This document shows, piece after piece, positions 43,013-53,700 of a stretch of 64,000 nt of DNA (its first letter is position 1; every line of letters begins with the position of its first letter). The translations under genes and the position numbers were made by a program. The DNA lies in IMG/VR virus record IMGVR_UViG_3300043399_000877, positions 124,001 to 188,000 of that record; one strand, written 5' to 3'. Under the pieces are notes generated by a model, which saw only the letters and a list, made by a program, of their open reading frames with translations, was not told where the DNA came from and made no database searches. The stretch comes from a virus.

Positions 43013-44608
43013 TTAATAAGTTCCGCCGTCGATCATACCAACAAATTCGCTAGCATTTATTTTTGCAAGAGCAAAACCTGAAGCAGTTCTATCAATAGTG
43101 TTTGAAGCTAGTGCAGATGTGGGAGCACCGTTGAAAACATAATATTCGCTGTTGGTTGCGTCACGGAAGAAACCAGTGTACTTTTCACCAGTGCTGCCGT
43201 AACTTCCGACAAATCCGATATCGATAGTGTCGGAAGCAGTATTACCAATTGCCAATCTTATTAATGGGTCTTCAACTTCTAAGCTTGTGGTATTTACAGT
43301 AACAGTATCACCGTTGACTATTAAGTCACCTGTGATTGTAACGTCATTGTTAAAAGTAACTGTGCTAGTACTTGCAGCACCAATTGATATTGCAGTCGCA
43401 GCGCCACCAAAGTTTATTGTAGTTGCGGTATCATTTAATAGATTAAAAGTTGTCTGGGTCGTAGTTAAATCACCACCGTTAACAGCCAAATCACCAGTTA
43501 CAACAGTATTTGCGTTGTTGATTGTAGTTGTACCAGTTGCGGCACCGATGCTTACCGATGTACCAGCACCTGCAAAGTTTACTGTAGTTGCGGTATCATT
43601 TAATAGATTAAAAGTTGTCTGGGTTGTGGTTAAATCACCACCGTTAACAGCCAAATCATTTGAAACCACAACGTTTGCTGCACCAAGAGTAATAAGTTCG
43701 CTACTGTTAGTAGTGGTTACTTTGATGTATTCGTTTGTTCCTTCTTTCAACACAAATGCCGTAGCAGTGTTGTCTTCCATAACCAATGCCAGTGATGTCA
43801 AAGAATTACCAAGTGTAGTAAGTTCACTGTTATCAGTTGTAGTTATTTTAAAATATTCGTTAACACCTTCTTTGATAACAAATGCAGTAGCAGTATTATC
43901 CGGAATAACAATACTTGTAATTGCGTTATCACCGGTTGATGTTAGTGTACCTGCTATAGTTAAGTTACCGTTTTTGTCAACACTAAACTTAGAAACTCCG
44001 CCAACTGCAAGATCAATAAGTTTTGATGTAAGTGTTGAGCTAGTGTCCGTTACATTCAACTTTATTGCTGTAAATGTTTCCGGAGTACCACCATCGTTCC
44101 AAGTAGTGGTCATATCAAGTGCTGCTATTTGAGTTGCAAGGGTTCCAGTGGTTATGCTGGTAGAGCCAGTTGCACTATCTACGGAAAATTTTGTATTGGT
44201 GCCATCTGTAACTGTTAGTAAATTGTCACCGCGTGTTGTGGATCCGGCAAACACATAATCGCCAGTACCGTTTGTGTCAAAAGTAAGATTGGCATTTGTT
44301 GCAGTTGTACTTATAGTTGACCCATTGAGGTTGATGTCGTCAACGTTAAAATTATCAATTTTACTGTTTGAATCAACAATTATTGCGCTTGACGCAGTAA
44401 GCGTTCCAGCAACATGATCAAGCATGTCAGTAAAATACTTACCACCGATTATTTGATACTCAGTATCACCTGTGCCACCGGTACCAAATAACAACTTACC
44501 GCCCAAATTGTCCTGTGCGCCCGACGCGTATGAGTAAGCAAGTTCTCCAGCTACAATAGTACCGGGAGCGGTTGTCCCAGACGTGCGTTTAATCTTAATT
44601 AGTGACAT
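43013..44608 (-). CDS. Beta-rich tail fibre protein (531 aa)
   Basis: Starts with SLIKIKRTSGTTAPGTIVAGELAYSYASG, the same kind of N-terminal attachment segment as the 850-aa gene. The middle contains imperfect tandem repeats (ATAFVIKEGVNEYFKITTTDNSELTTLG and ATAFVLKEGTNEYIKVTTTNSSELITLG; GDLTTTQTTFNLLNDTATTVNF and a near copy). The end has DVTITGDLIVNGDTVTVNTTSLEVEDPLIRLAIGN and ASEFVGMIDGGTY. Typical of late fibre or tail-tip proteins of marine phages. An exact TATAAATA (44635-44642) and ribosome site GGGAG lie upstream. Confidence 0.8.
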   Translation of the reverse strand: MSLIKIKRTSGTTAPGTIVAGELAYSYASGAQDNLGGKLLFGTGGTGDTEYQIIGGKYFTDMLDHVAGTLTASSAIIVDSNSKIDNFNVDDINLNGSTISTTATNANLTFDTNGTGDYVFAGSTTRGDNLLTVTDGTNTKFSVDSATGSTSITTGTLATQIAALDMTTTWNDGGTPETFTAIKLNVTDTSSTLTSKLIDLAVGGVSKFSVDKNGNLTIAGTLTSTGDNAITSIVIPDNTATAFVIKEGVNEYFKITTTDNSELTTLGNSLTSLALVMEDNTATAFVLKEGTNEYIKVTTTNSSELITLGAANVVVSNDLAVNGGDLTTTQTTFNLLNDTATTVNFAGAGTSVSIGAATGTTTINNANTVVTGDLAVNGGDLTTTQTTFNLLNDTATTINFGGAATAISIGAASTSTVTFNNDVTITGDLIVNGDTVTVNTTSLEVEDPLIRLAIGNTASDTIDIGFVGSYGSTGEKYTGFFRDATNSEYYVFNGAPTSALASNTIDRTASGFALAKINASEFVGMIDGGTY

Positions 44609-44634
44609 TTTTATCTCCCAACGTGTCTTTGTAT

Positions 44635-44642
44635 TATTTATA
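44635..44642 (-). promoter_or_regulatory. Exact late promoter TATAAATA
   Basis: Matches the T4 late consensus and gives a leader of about 20 nt with ribosome site GGGAG for the 531-aa fibre gene. Confidence 0.85.
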
Positions 44643-44655
44643 CATTTTTATTTTT

Positions 44656-45669
44656 TTAATATACACCAGCGTCAATTATTTGTTTATTTAAAATTCGAGT
44701 AGGTACAAACTTTTTAATAGTCTGATCAAAAACTAATAATGCGCCGTCTTCAATAGTATTTTTGTCTAATTCAGCAAAGTTGTCAATAAAGCTTTCTATC
44801 GGTACTAGTTTTTCCGATAAAAATTGAAGATTTACTGCATCTGTCGCCTGTGCCGGTCTTTCAAGATTTACAATCCTTCTTCCGGATACATCTATATTTC
44901 CACCAGTTGCAGGTTCCAATTTTATATCGGTATTTGCATCTACGCTTTTTATAATGTTGTCAGTTATTAATATTCGGTGTATTCTAGTTTCATTTTGATA
45001 AAAACTAGCGGAGGTTACACCGTTTATTACAACATTTACAACCTTTTCAGTACCACCAAGCGCCACAACATACGTGTTTGGGTCGTCTACTGAAATTATA
45101 CGATCTTCGTTATCTTTAAATTCGTAAGCGGCGACATAGTCAATCAACGCTTGAGCATTTATTAAAGCATCTGGATCATAGGGGTTTGTTAACTGAGTGG
45201 AATCTATGACACCAGAATTATATCTAAATACTTGTTGTTCGTAATTGGTTGTTCCGGTGACTGTTACTATTCCAGTACCAGTTGATAGTAAGTTTAAATT
45301 TTGATTGTCGTAAGTGTTTATACTGTTTGTATAAATTCCAACAAGAGCATTGTTACTGTCTTGAACACGAAATGCCCCATACTGTATTGAGTTTGTTGAC
45401 GGATCAAGTCTTGATAGACTACTGTCATACATCATTGTCACATAATATGAAGGCGTTAGATTTACTAATACACCAAAATCAGTAACACCGTTAATTATAT
45501 CTGCATTAGTTGGATTTAATGCAATATAACTGTTATTAAAAGTGTTTGGCGGGTTTGTATCAGAGAACAGATAAGTGAAATTATCATTTACTTTTGTAAA
45601 TGCTTCATATAGGGTATCACCATCACCAGCATCTGGTGCGCTGCCCACATTTATAATCAGTTGTTCCAT
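44656..45669 (-). CDS. Virion structural protein sharing a module with the 1637-aa fibre
   Basis: 337 aa. Residues of about 100-235 (GTGIVTVTGTTNYEQQVFRY, DALINAQALIDYVAAYEF, NVVINGVTSASFYQNETRI) parallel a segment of the 1637-aa protein (GTGIVTVKNTTDYEQQVFVY, DALVNVRGMIDYVTAYNL, ISIDGTTTTEFFEDKV). The N-terminal INVGSAPDAGDGDTLYEAFTKVNDNFTYLF is a common start of phage fibre-like proteins. The C-terminus is IEDGALLVFDQTIKKFVPTRIL. Preceded by a GATAAATA box and a 9-bp inverted repeat. Function beyond a structural role is unknown. Confidence 0.75.
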   Translation of the reverse strand: MEQLIINVGSAPDAGDGDTLYEAFTKVNDNFTYLFSDTNPPNTFNNSYIALNPTNADIINGVTDFGVLVNLTPSYYVTMMYDSSLSRLDPSTNSIQYGAFRVQDSNNALVGIYTNSINTYDNQNLNLLSTGTGIVTVTGTTNYEQQVFRYNSGVIDSTQLTNPYDPDALINAQALIDYVAAYEFKDNEDRIISVDDPNTYVVALGGTEKVVNVVINGVTSASFYQNETRIHRILITDNIIKSVDANTDIKLEPATGGNIDVSGRRIVNLERPAQATDAVNLQFLSEKLVPIESFIDNFAELDKNTIEDGALLVFDQTIKKFVPTRILNKQIIDAGVY

Positions 45670-45679
45670 AGATAAATCC

Positions 45680-45712
45680 CATTAGAATCTGTTGTATTCT
45701 AATGTATTTATC
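45680..45712 (-). promoter_or_regulatory. Late promoter with 9-bp inverted repeat in the leader
   Basis: GATAAATA (45705-45712) is followed by a perfect inverted repeat CATTAGAAT-7 nt-ATTCTAATG (45680-45704), whose far arm abuts the ribosome site GGGA. Late RNA would start inside the first arm and so lose part of the stem. Confidence 0.65.
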
Positions 45713-45741
45713 GGAACACTGCTATATATAAAACCTGCTAT

Positions 45742-46479
45742 TTATTCAGGATAACTTGCGATTTCCCTAATTATCCGTTTTCTTGCAAAAAAATTGTTTT
45801 TTATTTCAGATTCGTTTCTTATATAAGATTTTGGAATTAAAAAAATTCCATCATAACGAGACATTTCACCATTTCCAAAAACATGCGGATAGTCAAATGC
45901 GCGTTCGTTTGGTATAAAATCAAACATAAATCCGTCGGCTACGGCGACATTATCTGGAACAGTCCAAAACATTTCAGTTGAGCTTAACGCATAGGCTTGT
46001 TCAACTGTATCAACCGCCGTTGCATGTGGATGAGACTCCAAAAGTTTTTTATAATTTTGGTTTTCTGAACTTCCTATAAAAAATAAATCAAATTTTTCTT
46101 TACCATTATATGCATCAAAAAAACCTGCAATATTTGATTTTCTTTTTGTTTCTGTTACTATACCATCCGTGGGAACTAATACGACTTCTCCCCACGACTT
46201 AACGTTTTGAGTTTCTTTAAAAACTACTGGAAATTCGTACGCAACGTTGAGTTCATTAAGTTTTGGCTTAAGCCAGTATGGAAAGAAATCTTGTAATTTT
46301 ATTCCATTTTTTACTAAAATAACAAACTCAGATTTTCCGTAAAACTCAGTTGCTTGACTATAATCTGATGTATCGTCAACGTACTTTACGGGATTCCTAG
46401 TTAGAAAAGAATTTTTTAAAACGTCAAATCCATTATATATTTTTCCATCAAAACGATTAAATTTTTGTACTGTATTCAT
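45742..46479 (-). CDS. Glycosyltransferase-like protein with degenerate metal site
   Basis: 245 aa from the ATG at 46479. The central KFDLFFIGSSENQNYKKLLESHPHATAV followed by AYALSSTEMFWTVPDNVAV matches a domain common in phage glycosyltransferases (FDVVFISYxEPNADEN, then TTDMFWVVDGDA), but the usual DxD after FW is replaced by PDN, so the enzyme may be inactive or use another site. It overlaps the GT gene upstream by 23 nt. The longer reading from 46581 is in a region already coding for the other protein and is unlikely. Function is uncertain; the family link is inference from the pattern. Confidence 0.6.
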   Translation of the reverse strand: MNTVQKFNRFDGKIYNGFDVLKNSFLTRNPVKYVDDTSDYSQATEFYGKSEFVILVKNGIKLQDFFPYWLKPKLNELNVAYEFPVVFKETQNVKSWGEVVLVPTDGIVTETKRKSNIAGFFDAYNGKEKFDLFFIGSSENQNYKKLLESHPHATAVDTVEQAYALSSTEMFWTVPDNVAVADGFMFDFIPNERAFDYPHVFGNGEMSRYDGIFLIPKSYIRNESEIKNNFFARKRIIREIASYPE

Positions 46480-47077
46480 TTGTATCATCCAAAAGGTATA
46501 TTTTAGTGCCATAGTGTCCAACATTTTTACTAGCATCAACGTCAACATACACTGTAAAATTATTGTTGTTGGCATTCTCACAAAATACTATATCTTCACC
46601 AACTAGAGTTTCAGTGTAATTGTCCCACCGATTGAAAAACCAGGGACAGTTAATAGCTTTAAAAACACTTGTCTTTATTAAAATGCATCCAAAGCCCACA
46701 GCAAAAACCGGATGTAAACCAGATTGTGAACTTAATCTACTGTTAAAATCAGTTTCATTATCAAACGCAACACTACGCTGTGGTCGTCTTCTAGTGCTGT
46801 ATGTACATCCAACTATATCTTTATTATGTTTTTTTAAATTAAAAAATACATCTGATGGGAAATGCATATCGCTATCCAACCAAAGCGTGTATTCTGAGTC
46901 GTCAGCTATTGCTTTTTTGACCAGCTGATTTCTGCTATCAGCAATTGTAGTACCTATAATCATGTTAAGAGAAAAACTTACATTTTTTCTTGTAAGTTCA
47001 GCTGCGAGGTTTGCCAGACATATGGCAAACCCTGCCGGTATATAATCTTTAGTAGGTATACATATTGAAACTTGCAT
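46457..47077 (-). CDS. GT2-like glycosyltransferase
   Basis: 206 aa. VSICIPTKDYIPAGFAICLANL at the start, ADSRNQLVKKAI, the metal site LWLDSDMHFPSDVF (DSD at about 69-71), GFGCILIKTSVF, and EDIVFCENANNNNFTVYVDVDA near the end are the hallmarks of GT2-like phage transferases. The same pattern forms the fourth domain of the 1330-aa enzyme. It overlaps the upstream gene (TGATG) and the downstream GT-like gene. Encoded just after the 2111-aa fibre and two small genes. Confidence 0.82.
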   Translation of the reverse strand: MQVSICIPTKDYIPAGFAICLANLAAELTRKNVSFSLNMIIGTTIADSRNQLVKKAIADDSEYTLWLDSDMHFPSDVFFNLKKHNKDIVGCTYSTRRRPQRSVAFDNETDFNSRLSSQSGLHPVFAVGFGCILIKTSVFKAINCPWFFNRWDNYTETLVGEDIVFCENANNNNFTVYVDVDASKNVGHYGTKIYLLDDTNEYSTKI

Positions 47078-47490
47078 CAGAGCAAATCAGAAGGCACAGT
47101 ATTAATTTGTATATTTCTTTCAACTTCGATAGTCAAATCGTTGACAGATCGAGCATACACTGTTGTATTTTTGATAACTTCTTCAAAATCTTCTTTAGGA
47201 AGATTTATGATCTGAATCATTGTTTCTGGTTGAACTTTTCCAAGAGTTAGCAAATCACTTGCTGCTAATTTAGAAAAATGTCGAATCCAATGAAGTCTAT
47301 CTTCGGATTCAAATCTTTCTAATACCGCATCTTGGGTTTCACCATCTAGAATTTCATTTAAAACTTTAGTGTATGTTGCGGGGTTTAATTCAGAATTTCC
47401 ACGCAATAGTTGAAGCTTTAATACTTTTCTGCTTTTTGTATACTCTTGTGAGAGAATTACATTTTTTAGTTCATAACTGGTTATATTCAT
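47077..47490 (-). CDS. Unknown late protein (137 aa)
   Basis: I do not recognise it. Mostly helical, with KLQLLRGNSELNPATYTKVLNEILDGETQDAVLERF in the first half and TMIQIINLPKEDFEEVIKNTTVYARSVNDLTIEVER in the second. It has AAGGA before the ATG, lies 11 nt after the 56-aa gene and overlaps the GT2-like gene by 1 nt. No enzymatic motif is visible. Confidence 0.65.
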   Translation of the reverse strand: MNITSYELKNVILSQEYTKSRKVLKLQLLRGNSELNPATYTKVLNEILDGETQDAVLERFESEDRLHWIRHFSKLAASDLLTLGKVQPETMIQIINLPKEDFEEVIKNTTVYARSVNDLTIEVERNIQINTVPSDLL

Positions 47491-47501
47491 ACTAAAAATC
47501 C

Positions 47502-47672
47502 TTATCTACCGCCAAAAGATGCACTCAAGTTTACCGTACCACCGGCAGCTATTCCAACATATGTGCCCATTGCACTCATAGTTATATCGAGTGGCGTGGC
47601 CATCACACCAACAAAATATACTCTAACATCTGCATAAAGTCTTATAGCTGTTCCAGTTGCGGGTAATGCCAT
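47502..47672 (-). CDS. Small conserved-looking ORF (56 aa) after the 2111-aa fibre
   Basis: A 56-codon frame with ATG at 47672 and TAA at 47502-47504, filling the gap between the fibre gene and the 137-aa gene. The product is small, hydrophobic and beta-like (RLYADVRVYFVGV, MSAMGTYVGIAAGGTVNLSASFGG), without charge clusters. A purine-rich GAGAAAG lies upstream. It is in the same direction and tight spacing as its neighbours, so it is probably real; its function is unknown. It could be a membrane or virion peptide. Confidence 0.65.
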   Translation of the reverse strand: MALPATGTAIRLYADVRVYFVGVMATPLDITMSAMGTYVGIAAGGTVNLSASFGGR

Positions 47673-47714
47673 GTGTCTTTCTCGTTTCTAGTATGATATT
47701 TAAGCATTGTAGTC

Positions 47715-47741
47715 GGTTAGACCGTTAAAAACGGTCTAACC
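47715..47741. terminator. 12-bp hairpin after the 2111-aa fibre
   Basis: GGTTAGACCGTT and its complement with a 3-nt loop, adjacent to the fibre stop codon. No T run follows on the minus strand, so it may act as an RNA end-stabilising or partial terminator hairpin. Confidence 0.65.
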
Positions 47742-50700
47742 TTATTTTCCTTCTAGCCGATCTACCTTGGCTTTGAGTTCTTTAACAGCTTCAATAAGCA
47801 ACGCAGTTAGTTTTTCGTATTGTACTGTTAAATATTCTTCACCAGTTTTGCTAGTTCCAGTTTCTGGATCTATGTCAAACGGTGCATTTCTTACAGCTTC
47901 CGGTAGTACTTTGAATACTTCCTGTGCTATAACACCGACATCTCGATCTTTTCTTGGAACAAAGTCAAGTGTTTCGGCTTTTTTATGGTCCCAATCAAAA
48001 GTTACACCGCGCAGTGATGTTATTTTATCAAGAGCATTGTCAATGGTAGTTATATTGGTTTTAAGTCTTTCATCCGAACTATAAGCAGTAATTTCACCAA
48101 CTGCACTAAAGTTTCCGGTTGCACCAAACGTTGCTGCAATAGTACCAGCAGTTGTTACGTTAAACGAACCAACAGCACTTGAGAATATACCGGTATCAAC
48201 ATCACGGACTGCGAGTGCTGGTGCCGCCGCTGTTCCGGATCCCTGCAAGTATGTTCTACCAGAAGCAATCCACAATGCCCAGGAATTGGTTATAGTTGTA
48301 GGCAGGACAGCTACAGGTGCTGCATCGATTTTAACGTTTGCAGCAGTGGTTATTGTCATAGTATTAGTGCTAGTAAATGTTGGAGTACGGAATGTAGCGT
48401 GATTTCGTTGGGAAACTGTGCCACCGGCAGCCGTAGTAGTATCAGTAAACGTGCTGTTTGCCACGTTTAGTCTGACACCAGTTGCTGTATTAGTTACACC
48501 ACTGATATTTCCAGTCATATTAACTTGATCAGTAAATGCCACAGTACCGTCAGTTGCCACAGTCATAGGAATTAGCGTACCGGCACTGTCTACTTTAAAT
48601 ACTCTGAGCGTGTTAGTTGGGTCAACATCTATGTTCCAGGTGTTGTTAGTTTGTCCAGTTATTGTGTCCGCTGCACTATTTCCGTAACCAAGAACCAGTT
48701 GTCCACCGTCAGATGATGCAGCTGACCCACCACGTACAACCAGTTGTCCAGTGCCTATTATAACACCAGCCGCAAGTATAGTATTTGCGCCCGGCGGGGT
48801 TGTACCTACGCCCAAGCCGTCCGAACTACCAAACCCAGCGGTTCCACCAACTTGTAAACCACCGCTGAAGAAGTTGGAATTTTCATTTGAAACGTATATA
48901 CCCCAGCGAGACTTCCATTCCCCCTCATACACACCATAATACAAATACCCTTCCCCAGCGTTACCGGGTGCAACTATGTCGCTATCAAGTCTTGTATAAT
49001 CGCCAAATGTAGTTGACAATGTTCCACCGTCAACTTCTATCCAATTATAATTTATATATGACGTTCCAACACTTCCTGCGTCAACATTTATCTTATTGTA
49101 TGTTGAATACAGCGATGTAGTAGTTGATCCGCTTCTTGTATTTTGGCCTATGTTTTGCGATCCAATTACACTTGCTATTGTTCCGGTACCACGGTTAGTT
49201 GCCTCGTTATATCCGCCAATAAAGGTTGTACCAGCTACTGCAACGTCATTTGCGTTACCGGCAAATATTCTGTTGTATCCAGAAAATCCGCTAAGTGTAT
49301 AACTTGTAATTCCGTCGGCACCTAATAGACTTCCTTCAGTTATTGTCACATCGTTTACGATACCGTAATGAATACGGCTTGCCGAAAGAACACCGTCAGT
49401 TGTACTAACTGATGTTACCAAAGATCTTAATGATGTTGTATTAGATGATCCAGATATACTTGCATTTATAATATAATTTGTTGCCGGAAGACTATCTTTA
49501 AGACCAATGTTGCCAACTATATTTGTGTTTCCGTTTGCATCAAAGTATGCAGCCTGTGAACCACCAGTTGTTATCCCGAGTTGGTTAGTACCACTCAGAT
49601 ACATACCTGTAGAAGTATCACCTATAAAACTATATGACGGCGAGGCATTAGTCCCGCTAGATAGTCTTAATTGACCGCTTGTTGTGTTAAATCCAAGCTT
49701 TGTACTTGCCGCCAAGGCTGTTGAATCTACACCGGTGGCTGCAACAAATACTGGGAAACGTAGTCCACCGCTTGTCTCGTCAGTGGCCAATATTGTATCG
49801 CTTGGACCAGCCGTTCCGCCACTACCAGTGTATCCACGTACCCCTTGAATACCTTGACTTCCAGTGTAACCGCGGCTGCCGGTAAATCCAACCCCAGTTA
49901 TACCCTGTATACCTTGTGGACCCACAATGCCTTGAATACCTTGGCTTCCAGTGTAACCGCGGCTGCCGGTAAATCCAGCACCAGATGGTCCTTGGACCCC
50001 TTGGCTACCGGTAAATCCAGTATTTCCTTGATTTCCTTGAATTCCTTGACTACCGGTAAATCCACGACTTCCGGTGAATCCAACACCAGACGATCCTTGA
50101 ATGCCCTGGCTACCGGTAAATCCAGTATTTCCTTGAAATCCCTGAATGCCCTGACTACCAGTAAATCCACGACTTCCGGTAAATCCAGTATCACCAAGGC
50201 CGTCTGTACCTTTTATACCCTGGATACCTTGCATGCCCTGGCTACCGGTAAATCCACGACTTCCGGTAAATCCAGTGTCACCAAATCCGTTACTGCCTTG
50301 AGTACCCTGCGGTCCTTGGCGTCCTTGTATACCTTGACTTCCAGTATATCCACTGCTTCCGGTAAATCCAGTGTCACCAAATCCGTTACTGCCTTGGATA
50401 CCTTGAATACCTTGGCGTCCTTGTATACCTTGGATACCCTGACTTCCAGTAAATCCAGTTAAACCAGCACCATCTTGACCTCGTATACCTTGAATACCTT
50501 GGATACCTTGAATACCTTGGCTACCAGTAAATCCAGTTAAACCAGCACCATCTTGACCTCGTATACCTTGAATACCTTGGATGCCTTGAATACCTTGGCT
50601 ACCAGTAAATCCACGGGTTCCTGTGCCGCTTATACCCTGAATTCCTTGTAGACCTTGAATACCTTGGCTACCGGTAAATCCAGTTGAACCAACGCCATCC

Positions 50701-53700
50701 GGTCCTTGTATACCTTGACCGCCTTGAACGCCTTGTACACCTTGGCTTCCGGTAAATCCACGGATGCTTGCACCGCTTATACCTTGAATACCCTGAATAC
50801 CTTGACTTCCGGTAAATCCGGCACCACGAATACCTTGAATACCTTGAATACCTTGAATACCTTGTGGGCCTTTTATTTGGCCTACGTTATTCCATTGTGT
50901 TCCATCGTAAACCCAAAAATTACCTGTTGCGTCATCTATGACACCGTTTCCGGGTTCAGCTGGATTGCTTATGGTATTGAAATAATAATTCAAATACAGC
51001 GATGGTTGATTTGGTCCGCCTGCCGGGAATACTGCATTTACGTCAGCTGCTGATCCGATTATTAAAAGTGCTGGACCGTAGGTTCCTTGTAGACCTTGAA
51101 CGCCTTGGCTACCGGTAAATCCAGTAGACCCAACAATGCCTTGTATACCTTGACGACCTTGAATACCCTGAATTCCCTGGCTACCAGTAAATCCAGTTCC
51201 TCCAGATTGACCACTGATTCCTTGTAGACCTTGAACGCCTTGACTACCGGTAAATCCATTTTGACCTTGTTGGCCTTGAATACCTTGGCTACCGGTAAAT
51301 CCTCGGCTACCAACAACACCAACGCCATCGGTTCCTCGGATACCTTGAATGCCCTGGGCGCCTTGGCTACCAGTAAATCCAGTTCCTCCAGATTGACCAC
51401 TAATGCCCTGAACACCTTGAATTCCCTGGCTACCGGTAAATCCAATAGGTCCCTGTGAACCTTGAATACCCTGACTTCCGGTAAATCCTCTAGCACCAAC
51501 GGTACCATCTATACCTTGTATACCTTGCAGGCCCTGGTTGCCTTGTACACCTTGGCTACCGGTAAATCCTCGGCCACCAACAGTACCACTAATACCCTGA
51601 ATTCCCTGGAGTCCAGTGGATCCCTGGATACCTTGGCTACCGGTAAATCCTCGGCCACCAACAGTACCACTAATACCCTGAATTCCCTGGAGTCCTTGAA
51701 CGCCTTGGATACCTTGGCTACCAGTAAATCCTCTAGCACCAACAGTACCGTCTATACCTTGTATACCTTGAAGTCCAGTAGATCCCTGGATACCTTGGCT
51801 ACCAGTAAATCCTCTAGCACCAACGGTACCGTCTATACCTTGTATACCTTGCAGGCCCTGAACGCCCTGACTTCCGGTAAATCCTCTAGCACCAATGTTA
51901 CCATCTATACCCTGGATACCTTGAAGGCCCTGGACGCCTTGACTTCCGGTAAACCCACGAGCTCCAGTTAAACCTGTTTCACCCTGGGAACCTTGGACAC
52001 CTTGTCGCCCCTGGATACCTTGAATACCTTGGCTACCGGTAAATCCAGTAGTTCCATTTAATCCAGATATACCCTGAATACCCTGTATACCAATACTTCC
52101 AGTAAATCCGCGGCTACCAACAAAACCTGAATTACCAAGAGATCCTTGAATACCTTGGATACCCTGGCTACCGGTAAAACCAATTACCCCACGAATGCCT
52201 TGAATTCCCTGTGGTCCTTGGATACCCTGAATTCCCTGCGGTCCTTTTATTTGACCTACGTTGTTCCATATGCTGCCATCAAATACCCAAAGATCACCAG
52301 TAGACTGATCTATTACCCCGTTTCCAGTAACTCTGGATGGGAATGTGTCGTTTAAGAAATTATTGGGATTTCCGGTAATATTTACATTTTCAACAGAGCC
52401 TATTACAGTGAGTGATGGTCCGTATGTTCCCTGTACACCCTGTATACCTTGGGATCCTTGGATACCTTGAATGCCCTGACTTCCGGTATATCCAAAAGCA
52501 CCAGCACCACCTTGTATACCTTGAGTACCTTGACTTCCGGTAAAACCTATCGGTCCCTGGCTACCGGTGTATCCTAGGCCACCTATTGGACCACTTATAC
52601 CTTGGATACCTTGGATACCTTGGCTACCAGTATATCCGCGACTACCAACAAAACCAGTATTACCTATTTCACCAGTTAGACCCTGGACCCCTTGAATACC
52701 CTGACTACCGGTAAATCCTGTTAAACCACGAACACCTTGAATACCTTGACTACCGGTAAATCCAACGCTTCCGGTAAATCCGCGTATACCTTGGACACCC
52801 TGACTACCGGTAAATCCAACGCTACCTACGTAACCTAAATCTCCACGATCACCTTTGGTTCCTTGTGGACCTTGAATACCTTGCGCGCCGACAAATCCGC
52901 TAATACCCTGAACACCTTGGATACCTTGGATACCATCAACGCCTTGTATTCCTTGAATACCCTGTGGTCCTATGCTACCAGTATATCCACGACTACCCAC
53001 AAATCCGTCAATGCCCTGGAGTCCTTGCACCCCTTGGAATCCCATAGGTCCTTGAATACCCTGGGCACCTTGTAAACCTTGAACCCCCTGACTACCGGTA
53101 AAACCTGTAGATCCACTTATACCTTGTAAACCTTGTAGGCCTTGTGGTCCAATTGTTCCTTGAACTCCATCTTGACCTGCAAGACCTTGCTGACCGGTTG
53201 TTCCTTGAGCCCCAACAGTTCCCTGAAGACCGTTAGCACCTTGTAGACCCTGTTGTCCCACTGTGCCCTGAGCACCGGTTGTTCCTTGTGCGCCGTTGGC
53301 TCCTTGGACACCCCGGCTTCCGGTAAATCCAGTTATACCTGTAGTACCCTGAGCACCATTGGATCCTTGAATACCCTGTGGGCCTTGTGGTCCAACTATC
53401 TGACCCACGTTTTCCCATGAGCTTCCATTGTATACCCAAAAATCGCCAGTAGCAGAATCTATTACACCATTTCCAGCTACTGCTGCTGGAAAATAATAAT
53501 TAAGCAGGCCTTGTGGGTCGTTTGGTCCACCTGTCGGATAAACAGCATTAACATTGGCTACTGAACCTTCGATAGTTAACGCGGGTCCATAGGTACCTTG
53601 AAGACCTTGAGTACCTTGGCTGCCAGTATAACCCATACTACCAATGAATCCAGTTTGACCGACAATTCCTTGGGGTCCTTGAATGCCTTGAATGCCTTGC

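Noticed and set aside
43227-44132. 301-codon plus-strand frame
   Set aside because: Antisense to the beta-rich 531-aa fibre gene, which has an exact late promoter and ribosome site; the product is a low-complexity hydrophobic shadow.
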